This document shows positions 9,428-19,400 of a stretch of DNA of 64,000 nucleotides, in pieces; the stretch's first letter is position 1, and each line of letters starts with the position of its first letter. Source of the DNA: Micromonospora radicis (lineage in GTDB: Bacteria > Actinomycetota > Actinomycetes > Mycobacteriales > Micromonosporaceae); contig NZ_QXEC01000023.1 of the NCBI RefSeq assembly GCF_003583405.1, positions 25,391 through 89,390 of the forward strand, in the 5' to 3' direction. The position numbers and the translations under genes are program-made. The notes below the pieces were generated by a model that worked only from the letters and a program-made list of their open reading frames with translations, searched no databases and was not told the origin of the DNA.

Positions 9428-9489
9428 GTCCCTACCCTCCCCCATCGCTCTGCGTTCCGCCTTAGCCCGGCCTGAGGATTCGCTGAAAG

Positions 9490-11043
9490 TCACTCGGACT
9501 CGCTGTCGGTGGCCGGGGCGAGCGGCAGCCGGACCCGGAAGGTGGCCCCACCGCCCGGCGTCTCGGTCACCTCGACGGTGCCCTGGTGCACGCTCACCAA
9601 CGCGGCGACGATGGCCAGGCCGAGGCCGGTACCGGTGTTCCCGCCCGTACGCCGGGTCCGCGAGGCGTCCGCCCGGTAGAAGCGTTCGAAGACCCGCTCC
9701 GCCTGCTCGGCGGTGAGCCCGGGACCCGTGTCGGCCACCTCGATCACCGCCAGGTTGCCCGGCTCGGAGCGCAGCCGCAACGTCACCGACGCCTCCGGCG
9801 GGGTGTGCCGCAGCGCGTTGGTCACCAGGTTGCCGATCACCTGCCGCAGCCGCGCGTCGTCGCCCCGCACCACCAGCGGCCCGGAGCCGGACGCGATCTC
9901 CAGCTCGATCCGCCGGTCCGGGGCCATCACCCGGGCCGCCTGCAACGCGTCGGCGGCCAGCACGGGCAGTTCCACCGGGGCGAGGGAGAGCGGTCGCTCC
10001 CGGTCCAGCCGGGCCAACAGGAGCAGATCCTCCACCAGCAGGCCCATCCGGGCCGCCTCGTCCTCGATCCGGCGCAGCAGGTCGGAGGTCTGCTCGGGGG
10101 ATCGGGCGGCACCCTGCCGGTACAACTCGGCGAAGCCCCGGATGGTGGTCAGCGGGGTACGCAACTCGTGCGAGGCGTCCGCGACGAACTGCCGCATCCG
10201 TTCCTCGGACCGGCGGGACCGGGCCTCGGAGGCACGGGCCGCCTCGGCGGCGTCGCGGGCCGCCGCCTCGGCGGATCGGGCGGCCGACTCCGACGCCGCC
10301 CGGGCGGTGAAGGCCATCTCGATCTGACTGAGCATCGCGTTCAGCGCCCGGGAGAGCCGGCCCAGTTCGGAGGTCGGGCAGGGCTGGCCGTGTTCCGGGT
10401 CGGGCACCCGACGACTGAGATCGCCGCCGGCGATGGCCGCGGCGGTGCGTTCGATCTCCACCAGCGGTTTGAGGCTGGTCCGGACGATCGCCGCGCCGAT
10501 CGAGGCGAGCAGGATCAACACCGCCCCACCGACCAGCACGTCTATCCAGACCAGTCGGGTGACCGCCCGGTCGACGTCGATGAGGTGCTGGGCGACCGCG
10601 GCCCGTTGGCCGTTGGGCAACTGGGTGTAGAGGATCCGCCAGCGCACCTCGCTGCCCCGGGCCCGGACCGTACGCGGCTCACCGACCTGGTCGTCGAAGC
10701 CGGCCGCGTTCGCGGGCCAGCGGGGCACGTCGGCGTCGCTGAACCGCCGCTCGTCGAAGTAGGCCCAGTCGGCGACACCGGTCCGCGGGTTCGTCGTGAC
10801 CAGCAGGTAGTCGGTGGGGATGGCCGCGCTAGGCCGTTCCATCCCGGCCACCTCCTCGAGGTTGCGGGCCGCCGCCGCCAGCTCCCCGTCCACCTCGCCG
10901 ACCAGGTAGCTCCGCAGGAAGAAGGTGGTCAGCGAACTGATCACCAGCAGGGCGGCGGCGACCAGGGCGAGGACCGCCGCGACCAGCTTGACCCGCAGGG
11001 GTGTCGCACGCAGCCGGGTCTTGCCCTGCTGTAACGCGTTCAC
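9490..11043 (-). CDS. Sensor histidine kinase (HAMP-HisKA-HATPase)
   Basis: A 517-residue membrane sensor kinase. Two transmembrane helices (about 18-42 and 175-200) flank an extracytoplasmic sensor domain, followed by HAMP and a helical Ala/Arg-rich coiled coil. Phospho-acceptor His about 292 sits in SHELRTPLTTIRG. ATP-binding motifs are NLVTNALRHTP (N box), DTGPGL (G1) and GTGLGLAI (G2). The GTG start overlaps the stop of the response-regulator gene (GTGA), indicating translational coupling, and downstream lies an HtrA protease. The organisation resembles envelope-stress systems such as CseBC or MprAB, but orthology is not claimed. Confidence 0.93.
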   Translation of the reverse strand: MNALQQGKTRLRATPLRVKLVAAVLALVAAALLVISSLTTFFLRSYLVGEVDGELAAAARNLEEVAGMERPSAAIPTDYLLVTTNPRTGVADWAYFDERRFSDADVPRWPANAAGFDDQVGEPRTVRARGSEVRWRILYTQLPNGQRAAVAQHLIDVDRAVTRLVWIDVLVGGAVLILLASIGAAIVRTSLKPLVEIERTAAAIAGGDLSRRVPDPEHGQPCPTSELGRLSRALNAMLSQIEMAFTARAASESAARSAEAAARDAAEAARASEARSRRSEERMRQFVADASHELRTPLTTIRGFAELYRQGAARSPEQTSDLLRRIEDEAARMGLLVEDLLLLARLDRERPLSLAPVELPVLAADALQAARVMAPDRRIELEIASGSGPLVVRGDDARLRQVIGNLVTNALRHTPPEASVTLRLRSEPGNLAVIEVADTGPGLTAEQAERVFERFYRADASRTRRTGGNTGTGLGLAIVAALVSVHQGTVEVTETPGGGATFRVRLPLAPATDSESE

Positions 11044-11741
11044 GCCGCCGGCTTGCGCAGCACGTAACCGACACCACGGAGGGTGTGGATCAGCCGGGGC
11101 TCGGTGTTGTCGACCTTCCGCCGCAGGTACGAGATGTACGACTCGACGATGTTGTCGTCGCCCCGGAAGTCGTAGTTCCACACGTGGTCGAGGATCTGCG
11201 CCTTCGACAGCACCCGGTTGGCGTTGAGCATCAAGTAGCGCAACAGCTTGAACTCGGTCGGCGAGAGCTGCACCCGCTGCCCGGCGCGGTAGACCTCGTG
11301 GGTCTCCTCGTCCAGTTCCAGGTCGGCGAAGGTGAGCCGGGCGGGGGCCTGCTCGCCGGTGCTGGTCCGGCGCAGCACGGCGCGGATCCGGGCGGTCAAC
11401 TCCTCCAGGCTGAACGGCTTGGTGACGTAGTCGTCGCCGCCCAGGGTGAGGCCACGGATCTTGTCGTCGGTGGCGTCCCGGGCGGTGAGGAAGACCACCG
11501 GGGTACGCGTGCCGCCCTCGCGCATCATCCGGATCACCTCGAAGCCGTCGAGATCGGGCAACATCACGTCGAGCACCACCAGGTCGGGCCGGTGGTCACG
11601 GGCCGCGTTCAGCGCGGCGCTGCCGCTGGTGGCGGTGGCCACGTCGAAGCCCGCGAACCGCAGGCTGGCGGAGAGCAGCTCGAGGATGTTGGGATCGTCC
11701 TCGACGACGAGCAGTCGCGCCTCGGTCTGGGTAGCGGCCAT
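11040..11741 (-). CDS. OmpR/PhoB-family response regulator
   Basis: A 233-residue response regulator. The receiver domain (8-120) has the acidic pair in VVEDDPN, phospho-acceptor Asp about 57 in VVLDVMLPD, the switch Thr in VVFLTA and Lys in YVTKPF. The C-terminal winged helix (about 135-230) includes LSPTEFKLLRYLMLN and the recognition/wing region ESYISYLRRKVD. It starts at MAATQTEARLL; two in-frame ATGs lie 3 and 4 codons upstream. Its stop overlaps the kinase start. The stimulus is unknown. Confidence 0.94.
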   Translation of the reverse strand: MAATQTEARLLVVEDDPNILELLSASLRFAGFDVATATSGSAALNAARDHRPDLVVLDVMLPDLDGFEVIRMMREGGTRTPVVFLTARDATDDKIRGLTLGGDDYVTKPFSLEELTARIRAVLRRTSTGEQAPARLTFADLELDEETHEVYRAGQRVQLSPTEFKLLRYLMLNANRVLSKAQILDHVWNYDFRGDDNIVESYISYLRRKVDNTEPRLIHTLRGVGYVLRKPAA

Positions 11742-11808
11742 GCCGCCCATCATCCGCGCAGTCGCTGCACCCGTGCTGGGCGGATCCTGAAAAAAACCTG
11801 TGAGCTGA

Positions 11809-12744
11809 TCAGGCCGCCAGGGACAGCTCCGGACCGGGCGGCTCGGCCGGTCGGGGCCGCCGCGACAGCGGGCCCGGACCGGACGCCGCCCGGTCCGGCG
11901 ACGGCGCGGCCGCCACCGACGGTACGAGATGGACGGCCGACTCGGCGACCCGGGCCAACGCCCGCCGGTCCGCGGCCCGTCCGGGATGCAGTGGCGCGCC
12001 GATCTCCACGGTGACCCGCAGGTCCCGGGCGGCCAGCACCCGACGCACCGACCGCCACAGGGTCTCGTCCCCGACGAAGGCCGGCGCGGTGGTCGGTGTG
12101 CCGGTCGCGCCGCACCGGTAGGCGATCCGCAGCGGCACCACGGGCGCCCCGGCATCGATCGCGGCCTGGAACATCGCCGGCCGGAAGCCGGGCCGCGGCC
12201 GACAGTCGTCGCGCCCACCGCACCAGGTGGTCCCCTCCGGGAAGACCGCGACGGACCGGCCGGCGCGCAGCGCCGCCGTGACCCGGTGCACCACACCGGG
12301 CAGCTCCCGTGGGCGGGCCCGGTCGACGAAGATGGTGCCGACCGCGCGGGCCAGCAGGCCGACCAGCGGCCACCGGCCGACCTCCTGCTTGGCCACCAGC
12401 CGGGCCGGCGCGGCCGCCAGCACCGCCAGGATGTCCCACCAGGAGACGTGGTTGGCGGCCAGCAGCGCGCGCCGCCGGGGCAGCCGCCCGCGTACGTCGA
12501 GCCGGACCCCGCAGGCGCGGGCCGTCGCCCGGGCCCAGCCGCGGGTCGCGGCCTGCCGCTCCCGGCTGGGCAGCACCGGCAGCACCACCACCAGCCCGAT
12601 CCCGAGGCCGAGCAGACCGAGCAGGGCCACGGCCCGCCCCACCTGCCGGGACACCGGTACGGCCGGCGACTGTCCGGGCCGCGGCAGGCAATCGGGGCCG
12701 CAGCCGGAACTGGGCCGCCACAGCGGATGCGCCCTCGTGCTCAC
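11809..12744 (-). CDS. 1-acyl-sn-glycerol-3-phosphate acyltransferase-like protein (PlsC/OlsA-like)
   Basis: A 311-residue PlsC-family acyltransferase. One hydrophobic helix (about 25-50) precedes the catalytic NHVSWWD motif (HX4D) and the FPEGTTW acceptor motif. The C-terminal roughly 35 residues are Pro/Arg-rich. The GTG start overlaps the stop of the upstream GNAT gene by 4 bases (GTGA). In ornithine-lipid synthesis a GNAT-type N-acyltransferase (OlsB) makes lyso-ornithine lipid and a PlsC-like enzyme (OlsA) completes it. This coupled pair has that architecture, although plain lysophosphatidic-acid acylation is equally possible for this enzyme alone. Confidence 0.87.
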   Translation of the reverse strand: MSTRAHPLWRPSSGCGPDCLPRPGQSPAVPVSRQVGRAVALLGLLGLGIGLVVVLPVLPSRERQAATRGWARATARACGVRLDVRGRLPRRRALLAANHVSWWDILAVLAAAPARLVAKQEVGRWPLVGLLARAVGTIFVDRARPRELPGVVHRVTAALRAGRSVAVFPEGTTWCGGRDDCRPRPGFRPAMFQAAIDAGAPVVPLRIAYRCGATGTPTTAPAFVGDETLWRSVRRVLAARDLRVTVEIGAPLHPGRAADRRALARVAESAVHLVPSVAAAPSPDRAASGPGPLSRRPRPAEPPGPELSLAA

Positions 12745-13505
12745 GGCTGCCCGCCGAGGAAGTGCCGAAGGTAGCGGGGATTGATCCGGTCCATGGCGAG
12801 CAGCACGTAGTAGTCGGCCACCCCGAAGTCCGGGTCGTACGCGGGCTCGCCGCAGATCCACGCGCCGAGCCGCAGGTAGCCACGCAGCAACGGGGGCACC
12901 AGCCGGGCCGAACCCGGAAGTGACTCGGTCGGTACGCCCGGTTCGGCGAACCAGGGCCGCTGCGGGCGGACCCGCAGCGGCGCCGGGGCCAGGTGCCGGG
13001 CCCGGGCCTGGGCCCACACCTCGGCGGCGGCCAGGCCGCCGTCGGCCACCGGCACCGAGGCGCAACCACCGAGCCAGTTCAGCCCCCGCAGGTGCAGGTA
13101 GCGGGCGATGCCGGCCCACATCAGGTTGATCACCGCGCCGGTCCGGTGGTCCGGGTGTACGCAGGACCGGCCCGCCTCGACCAGTTGAGCGCGCAGCGGG
13201 TCGAGCGCGGTCAGCTCGAACTCGCCATCGGCGTAGCGTCGGGCGATCCGGCCGGGCGGGAGCAGGCGGTAGGTACCCACCACCTCGCCGGTGCGCTCCT
13301 GGCGCACCAGCAGGTGGTCGCAGTACGGGTCGAAGGCGTCCCGGTCGAGGCCGGCCGCGTCCGAGGACACGGTCGCGCCCAACTCACCGGCGAACACCCG
13401 GTGACGCAGACGTTGGGCGGCCTCGACCTGGCTGGGGTCGTCGGCGATCGAGAGCAGGTAACCGCTGGTCGTCAGGGACACGTCCGCGGTGGATGGAGCG
13501 GCCAT
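12741..13505 (-). CDS. GNAT-family N-acyltransferase, OlsB-like
   Basis: A 254-residue protein of the acyl-ACP-dependent GNAT branch that includes OlsB ornithine N-acyltransferases and autoinducer-synthase-like proteins. Evidence includes the N-terminal AAQRLRHRVFAGELG (R-x-x-V-F), DPYCDHLLV (D-x-x-C/D-x-H) and EAGRSCVHPDHR (E-x-GRSCV-x-P-x-R), each characteristic of that branch. It begins at ATG with no signal peptide. The stop overlaps the start of the PlsC-like gene, so the two are one translational unit. I infer an acyl-amino-acid lipid product; the acceptor amino acid is unproven. Confidence 0.82.
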   Translation of the reverse strand: MAAPSTADVSLTTSGYLLSIADDPSQVEAAQRLRHRVFAGELGATVSSDAAGLDRDAFDPYCDHLLVRQERTGEVVGTYRLLPPGRIARRYADGEFELTALDPLRAQLVEAGRSCVHPDHRTGAVINLMWAGIARYLHLRGLNWLGGCASVPVADGGLAAAEVWAQARARHLAPAPLRVRPQRPWFAEPGVPTESLPGSARLVPPLLRGYLRLGAWICGEPAYDPDFGVADYYVLLAMDRINPRYLRHFLGGQP

Positions 13506-13636
13506 GCCCCTTGTGTAGTGCCCGGTCGGTTGCCGGCCCCGGTGACCGGCGATGTCGATCCGGTGAACGCCGGCCGGCGATCCGACGCCGCCGCCCCACC
13601 TGCACCGGCCCGGCCGCGACCTGGGAGGCTGCCCGG

Positions 13637-14311
13637 GTGGGCGACGCGGCGGAAAGCACTCCGATGATCATCGAGGCGCGGTTCAACGGGCCGCCCGGCT
13701 CGGGCAACGGGGGCTGGAGCGCCGGGATCTTCGCGACGGCGTACGGCGGGACGGGCCCGGTGGAGGTGACGCTGCGCCGGCCGCCACCGCTGGACACCCC
13801 GCTGACCCTCGCCGACGGCCAGGTGCGCGACCCGGCCGGTGAGGTGGTCGCCCAGCTGCGCCCGGCGCCAGACGTACCCGATCCGGTGCCACCGGTCGAC
13901 CCGGCCACCGCCCGGGCCGCCGCGACGGCGTACCCCGGCCTGGTGGACCACCCCTTCCCCGGCTGCTACGTCTGCGGACCGCGACGCGACGACGGCCTGC
14001 GGATCTTTCCGGGGCGGTTGCCGGACGGCCGGACGGCCGCGCCGTTCTCCGCACCCGCACGGGTGAGCCCCGCCACAGTCTGGGCCGCGCTCGACTGCCC
14101 CGGCGGCTGGGCGGTGATCGCGGCCGGCCGGCCGTACCTGCTCGGCCGGATGGCGGCCCACGTCGAGGCGCTGCCCCGTCCCGGCGACCGGTGCGTGGTG
14201 ACCGGCGCCCTGGTCGAGACCGAGGGACGCAAGGCGCTGGTGCACACCAGCCTGTACGGTCCCGACGGTGCCCTGCTCGGCCGCGCCCGCGCCACCTGGA
14301 TCGCCCGGTAG
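13637..14311 (+). CDS. Conserved hypothetical protein, possibly hotdog/thioesterase-like
   Basis: A protein of about 224 residues. I do not recognise a firmly assigned family. Visible features are a central GCYVCGPRRDDGLRIF segment with two cysteines, a Trp/Gly-rich CPGGWAVIAAG stretch, and a C-terminal half (PYLLGRMAAHVEALPRPGDRCVVTGALVETEGRKALVHTSLYG) that looks like the strands of a hotdog-fold thioesterase. I prefer the GTG at 13637 because GGGAGG lies 8-9 bases before it; an ATG at 13664 is the alternative. It is divergent from the GNAT gene. There are no transmembrane segments. Confidence 0.7.
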   Translation: MGDAAESTPMIIEARFNGPPGSGNGGWSAGIFATAYGGTGPVEVTLRRPPPLDTPLTLADGQVRDPAGEVVAQLRPAPDVPDPVPPVDPATARAAATAYPGLVDHPFPGCYVCGPRRDDGLRIFPGRLPDGRTAAPFSAPARVSPATVWAALDCPGGWAVIAAGRPYLLGRMAAHVEALPRPGDRCVVTGALVETEGRKALVHTSLYGPDGALLGRARATWIAR

Positions 14312-14457
14312 GCACGACCGTCGATCGGGTCGTACCTGGGGATGAGTCGACTCCTGCTCGGGGTGGACGACGATCTCCGGAGCGCGCCCGATTGATTTGC
14401 TTGACCGCTAACGTCACGCTGTGCAACGGCGCATCCCGGCGCCACGGGAGGAGAATG

Positions 14458-15390
14458 ATGTCCGACGGGCAGTCACGCCCCAATGACGCGCAGATCGTGG
14501 TCTCCGGCCTGACCAAGCAGTACCGCAACGTACTGGCGGTCAACAATCTGTCGTTCACGGTCCAACCGGGTCGGGTGACCGGCTTCCTCGGTCCGAACGG
14601 CGCGGGCAAGACGACCACGCTGCGGATGCTGTTGAACCTGGTCACCCCGACCTCGGGTACGGCCACCATCGGCGGCCAGCGGTACCCGGAGCTGACGGCG
14701 CCGCTGCGGCACGTCGGCGCGGTGCTGGAGGCGTCCAGCGCACACAAGGGCCGAACCGGGATCAACCATCTCCGGGTGCTCTGTGCCGCGGCCGGGCTGC
14801 CGCGCCAGCGGGCCGACGAGGCGCTCGCGCTGGTCGGTCTGACCCCGGCGGCGAAGCGCAAGTTCAAGGGCTACTCGCTCGGCATGAAGCAGCGGCTCGG
14901 TATCGCCGCTGCGATGCTGGGCGACCCGCGGGTGCTGATCCTCGACGAGCCGGCCAACGGGTTGGACCCGGAGGGCATCCGGTGGATGCGCGGGTTCCTC
15001 AAGGGGCTGGCCGCCGAGGGTCGCACCGTGCTGGTCTCCAGCCATCTGCTGTCGGAGATGCAGCTGCTCGCCGACGACGTGGTGATCATCGCGGCCGGTC
15101 AGCTGGTCCGGCAGGGCCCGGTCGAGCAGGTGATCGGTTCGATGGCGCAGGGCGTCCGGGTCCGGGTCCGTACCCCGCAGGCCGAGGCGCTGACCACGGC
15201 GCTGGCCGGTGGCCCGGCGACGGTGCAGACCGACGAGCACGGCACGCTCCTGATCGCCGGGGTGGACGCCCCGACGGTGGGTCGGGCCGCGCTGGGCGCC
15301 GGCGTCGAGTTGCACGAGCTGACCACCGAACGACCCGACCTGGAACGGGTGTTCCTGGAGCTGACGGCCGGAAAGGCGGGCATTCGATGA
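14458..15390 (+). CDS. ABC transporter ATP-binding protein
   Basis: A 310-residue ATPase of the DrrA/CcmA type. Walker A is GPNGAGKTT, the signature YSLGMKQRLGIA and Walker B VLILDEPANGLDPEG; the H-loop is in VSSHLL. The ATG at 14458 has GGAGG six bases upstream; an adjacent upstream ATG is too close to that site. The gene ends in a 4-base overlap (ATGA) with the permease. Relatives couple to ABC-2 permeases for drug, lipid or peptide export. The substrate is unknown. Confidence 0.92.
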   Translation: MSDGQSRPNDAQIVVSGLTKQYRNVLAVNNLSFTVQPGRVTGFLGPNGAGKTTTLRMLLNLVTPTSGTATIGGQRYPELTAPLRHVGAVLEASSAHKGRTGINHLRVLCAAAGLPRQRADEALALVGLTPAAKRKFKGYSLGMKQRLGIAAAMLGDPRVLILDEPANGLDPEGIRWMRGFLKGLAAEGRTVLVSSHLLSEMQLLADDVVIIAAGQLVRQGPVEQVIGSMAQGVRVRVRTPQAEALTTALAGGPATVQTDEHGTLLIAGVDAPTVGRAALGAGVELHELTTERPDLERVFLELTAGKAGIR

Positions 15391-16202
15391 GCAACCTGGT
15401 CCGCTCCGAACTGCTCAAGATCCGTACGACCAGCACCTGGTGGTGGCTGGCCATCGGGGCGCTCCTGTCGATCGCCATGGCCTTCCCGATCAACGCCTGG
15501 CTGTTCAACACGGCGGTCGGCGGCAACGCCGAAGACATCGGGCTCACCGGCGACGCCGCGTCCGCTCCGGCACAGGCGGCGAACCTCTACACCTCCGGCC
15601 AGTACCTCGGCCTGATGTTCGTGATGCTGATCGGCATCCTGATGGTCACCAACGAGTTCTTCCACCAGACCGCGACCACGACCTTCCTGGCCACCCCGCG
15701 ACGCACCACGGTGATCGTCAGCAAGCTCATCGCGGCCAGCCTGCTCGGATTCGCGTTCTGGCTGGTCACCACGGTGATCGACCTGGGCGCCGGGGCGATC
15801 TTCCTGTCCCTGAACGACCACGGCACGCTGCTCGGCGAGTGGGAGGTCCAGCGGGCGCTGCTGCTCAACCTGATGGCGTACGCCATCTGGACCGTGCTCG
15901 GCGTGGGCATCGGCACCCTGATCACCAACCAGCTGGGCGCGGTGATCACCTCGTCGGTGCTCTACCTGATCGGTACCCAGGTCGTCAGCCTGCTCTTCTT
16001 CATGCTGTCGAGCTGGCTGGACAGCGTGGCCGTGCTCAAGTGGCAGGTGCTCTGGCCGGCTGTCGCGTCCCAGGTCATGATCACCCCCGGTGAGAACGAG
16101 ATGCTGCCGGCCTGGTGGGTGGGCGCGCTAGTGCTGATCGGGTACGCGCTGGTCAGCGGCATCGTCGGCGTACTGATCACCCGGCGGCGCGACATCTCCT
16201 GA
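15387..16202 (+). CDS. ABC-2-type transporter permease
   Basis: A 271-residue membrane protein with about six transmembrane helices, beginning MSNLVRSELLKIRTTSTWWWL, a typical ABC-2 permease N-terminus (cytoplasmic E-x-x-K-I-R-T-T then helix 1). The conserved segment NEFFHQTATTTFLATPRRTTV lies between helices 2 and 3. It is translationally coupled to the ATPase gene. A strong hairpin follows the stop codon and should end the two-gene operon. Confidence 0.9.
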   Translation: MSNLVRSELLKIRTTSTWWWLAIGALLSIAMAFPINAWLFNTAVGGNAEDIGLTGDAASAPAQAANLYTSGQYLGLMFVMLIGILMVTNEFFHQTATTTFLATPRRTTVIVSKLIAASLLGFAFWLVTTVIDLGAGAIFLSLNDHGTLLGEWEVQRALLLNLMAYAIWTVLGVGIGTLITNQLGAVITSSVLYLIGTQVVSLLFFMLSSWLDSVAVLKWQVLWPAVASQVMITPGENEMLPAWWVGALVLIGYALVSGIVGVLITRRRDIS

Positions 16203-16213
16203 CCGCAGTCGGC

Positions 16214-16266
16214 CCGCGACGGGCCCGGTGAACCGGCACACAACCGGTGAACCGGGCCCGTCGCGG
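16214..16266 (+). terminator. Hairpin terminator after the ABC operon
   Basis: Perfect 16-bp arms (16214-16229 and 16251-16266, core GCGACGGGCCCGGT) enclose a 21-base loop that itself contains ACCGG...CCGGT. There is no U-tract, which is common for actinobacterial terminators. It lies 11 bp after the permease stop. Confidence 0.75.
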
Positions 16267-16477
16267 TCATACTCACCTTCTCCGCCACCACCGGCCATCA
16301 ACCGGACACGCAGCGCTAACCGAACTTCTAACATCTTCTGTGAATCGGACCACGCGGCGGAGGCGGAAATGCCTTGAGGATCGGTACGGCGTAGCCTGGG
16401 ATCCGTCCTGTGCGCCCGTCCCGGCGAGCGGACACCGCGTGACACACAAACCCGCGTGAAAGAGGCGATTACCGGCC

Positions 16478-19400
16478 GTGTCGACCCAGCAGACTTCGCA
16501 GGAGAACCCACTGGCGGGTTTCGGCCCGAACGAGTGGGTCGTCGAGGAGATGTACCAGCGCTACCTCGCCGACCCGAGCAGCGTCGACCCGGCCTGGCAC
16601 GACTTCTTCGCCGACTACCGGCCCGGCCCCGGCGCAGCCCGCCCGGCCGACGGTGACGGCGCCGGCCGGCCGACGACCACCGCCGAACCGGCCCGCAAGG
16701 AACCCGCCAAGGCCGAGCCCGCGGCCAAGACCGCGCCGGCCGCCAAGACCACCACCCCGGCCAAGACCGAGCCGCGTACCGCGCCGGCAGCGGCGAAGCC
16801 GGCGAAGAGCGAGCCGGCGAAGCCCGCCGCCAAGGCCCCGCCGGCGAAGACCGCGCCGACCGCCACCGGCCCGCAGACCACGCCGCTGCGTGGCGTCGCC
16901 GCCAAGATCGTCCAGAACATGGACGCGTCGCTGGCCGTGCCGACCGCGACGAGCGTGCGCGCCGTGCCGGCCAAGCTTCTGGTCGACAACCGGATCGTGA
17001 TCAACAACCACCTCGCCCGCGGGCGCGGCGGCAAGGTGAGCTTCACCCACCTGGTCGGTTACGCGATGATCCGGGCGCTGGTCGCGCACCCGGAGATGAA
17101 CAACTCCTTCGCCGAGGCCGACGGCAAGCCGACGATGGTCCGCCCGGAGCACGTCAACCTGGGCATCGCCATCGACCTGGCCCGGCCGGACGGCAGCCGC
17201 ACCCTGGTGGTCCCCTCCATCAAGGGCTGCGAGCGGATGGACTTCCGGCAGTTCTGGCAGGCGTACGAGGACGTGGTCCGGCGCGCCCGCAAGAACGAGC
17301 TGACCATGGACGACTACTCCGGCACCACCATCTCGCTGACCAACCCGGGCGGCATCGGCACCGTGCACTCGATGCCGCGGCTGATGCAGGGCCAGAGCGC
17401 GATCATCGGGGTCGGCGCGATGGAGTACCCGGCGCCGTACCAGGGCATGAGCGAGGCCACCCTGGCCGAGTTGGCGGTCAGCAAGGTGATCACGCTGACC
17501 AGCACGTACGACCACCGGATCATCCAGGGCGCGCAGTCCGGCGAGTTCCTCAAGGCCATGCACGAGCTGCTGCTCGGCGAGCACGGCTTCTACGACCAGA
17601 TCTTCACCTCGCTGCGCATCCCGTACGAGCCGGTGCGCTGGATGCGCGACGTCGCGGTCGACAGCGAAGGCCAGATCAACAAGACCGCCCGGGTGCACGA
17701 GCTGATCCACTCGTACCGGGTGCGCGGTCACCTGATGGCCGACACCGACCCGCTGGAGTTCAAGATCCGCAAGCACCCGGATCTGGACGTGCTCCAGCAC
17801 GGGCTGACCCTGTGGGACCTGGACCGCACCTTCCCGGTGAACGGCTTCAACGGCCGGCAGCGGATGCGGCTGCGCGAGATCCTCGGCGTGCTGCGCGACT
17901 CGTACTGCCGCCGGGTCGGCATCGAGTACATGCACATCCAGGATCCGGCGGAGCGCCGCTGGATCCAGGAGCGGGTCGAGCGCAAGTACGAGAAGCCGCC
18001 GGCCGACGAGCAGAAGCACGTGCTGAACCGGCTCAACGCGGCCGAGGCGTTCGAGACCTTCCTGCAGACCAAGTACGTCGGTCAGAAGCGCTTCTCGCTG
18101 GAGGGCGGCGAGTCGCTGATCCCGCTGCTCGGCGAGGTGCTGGAGGCGGCGGCCGAGAACGACCTGGACGAGGTCGTGATCGGCATGGCCCACCGGGGTC
18201 GGCTCAACGTGCTGGCCAACATCGTCGGCAAGCCGTACGAGAAGATCTTCTCGGAGTTCGAGGGGCACCTGGACCCGCGCTCCACCCAGGGCTCCGGCGA
18301 CGTGAAGTACCACCTCGGCCAGAACGGCAAGTTCACCACCCCCGACGGCGACCACTCGGTCAAGGTCTCGGTGGTGGCGAACCCGTCGCACCTGGAAGCG
18401 GTGGACCCGGTGCTGGAGGGCATCGTGCGGGCCAAGCAGGACCGCATCGACCTCAAGCTGGAGGGCTACACCGTGCTGCCGCTGGCGGTGCACGGCGACG
18501 CCGCCTTCGCCGGGCAGGGCGTGGTGGCCGAGACGCTGAACCTCTCCCAACTGCGCGGCTACCGCACCGGTGGGACGGTGCACGTGGTGGTCAACAACCA
18601 GGTCGGCTTCACCACCGCGCCGGAGTACAGCCGTTCCAGCCTCTACAGCACCGACGTGGCCCGGATGATCCAGGCGCCGATCTTCCACGTCAACGGCGAC
18701 GACCCCGAGGCCGTGGTCCGGGTCGCCCGGCTGGCCTTCGAGTACCGGCAGACGTTCAACAAGGACGTCGTGATCGACATGGTCTGCTACCGGCGGCGCG
18801 GGCACAACGAGGGCGACGACCCCTCGATGTCCAATCCGCAGATGTACAAGATCATTGACTCGAAGCGGTCGGTCCGCAAGCTCTACACCGAGGAGCTGAT
18901 CGGTCGCGGCGACATCACCGTGGAGGACGCGGAGGAGCTGCTGCGCGACTACCAGGCTCAGTTGGAGCGGGTGTTCAAGGCCACCCGCGACGCGGCGAGC
19001 GCACCACGCCAGCTGCCCCGGCCGGCCCGGCAGGACGAGCCCGAGCCGCAGGTGGAGACGGCCACCGACCCGTCGGTGGTCAAGGCCATCGGCGAGGCGC
19101 ACGTCAACCTGCCCGAGGGGTTCACCCCGCACAAGCGGATCCAGCAGCTGCTCGACCGGCGGGCCAAGATGGCCGTCGAGGGCAACATCGACTGGGGCTT
19201 CGGCGAGATCATCGCCTTCGGAGCACTGCTGCACGACGGGGTCACCGTCCGGCTCGCCGGGCAGGACTCGCGGCGCGGCACCTTCGTACAGCGGCACGCC
19301 TCGATCGTCGACGCCCAGACCGGCGACGACTACCTGCCGCTCAAGTCACTGACCGGCGACGGTGAGCGCTCCCGGTTCTTCGTGCACGACTCGCTGCTGT

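Noticed and set aside
16214..16266. Riboswitch or regulatory RNA upstream of kgd
   Set aside because: The structure is a simple long hairpin directly after the ABC operon stop and is better explained as a terminator.
16469..19297. A 942-codon minus-strand ORF inside kgd
   Set aside because: It mirrors the kgd codons at high GC and is rich in Val/Arg/His without recognisable domains. The plus-strand product is a well-known enzyme.
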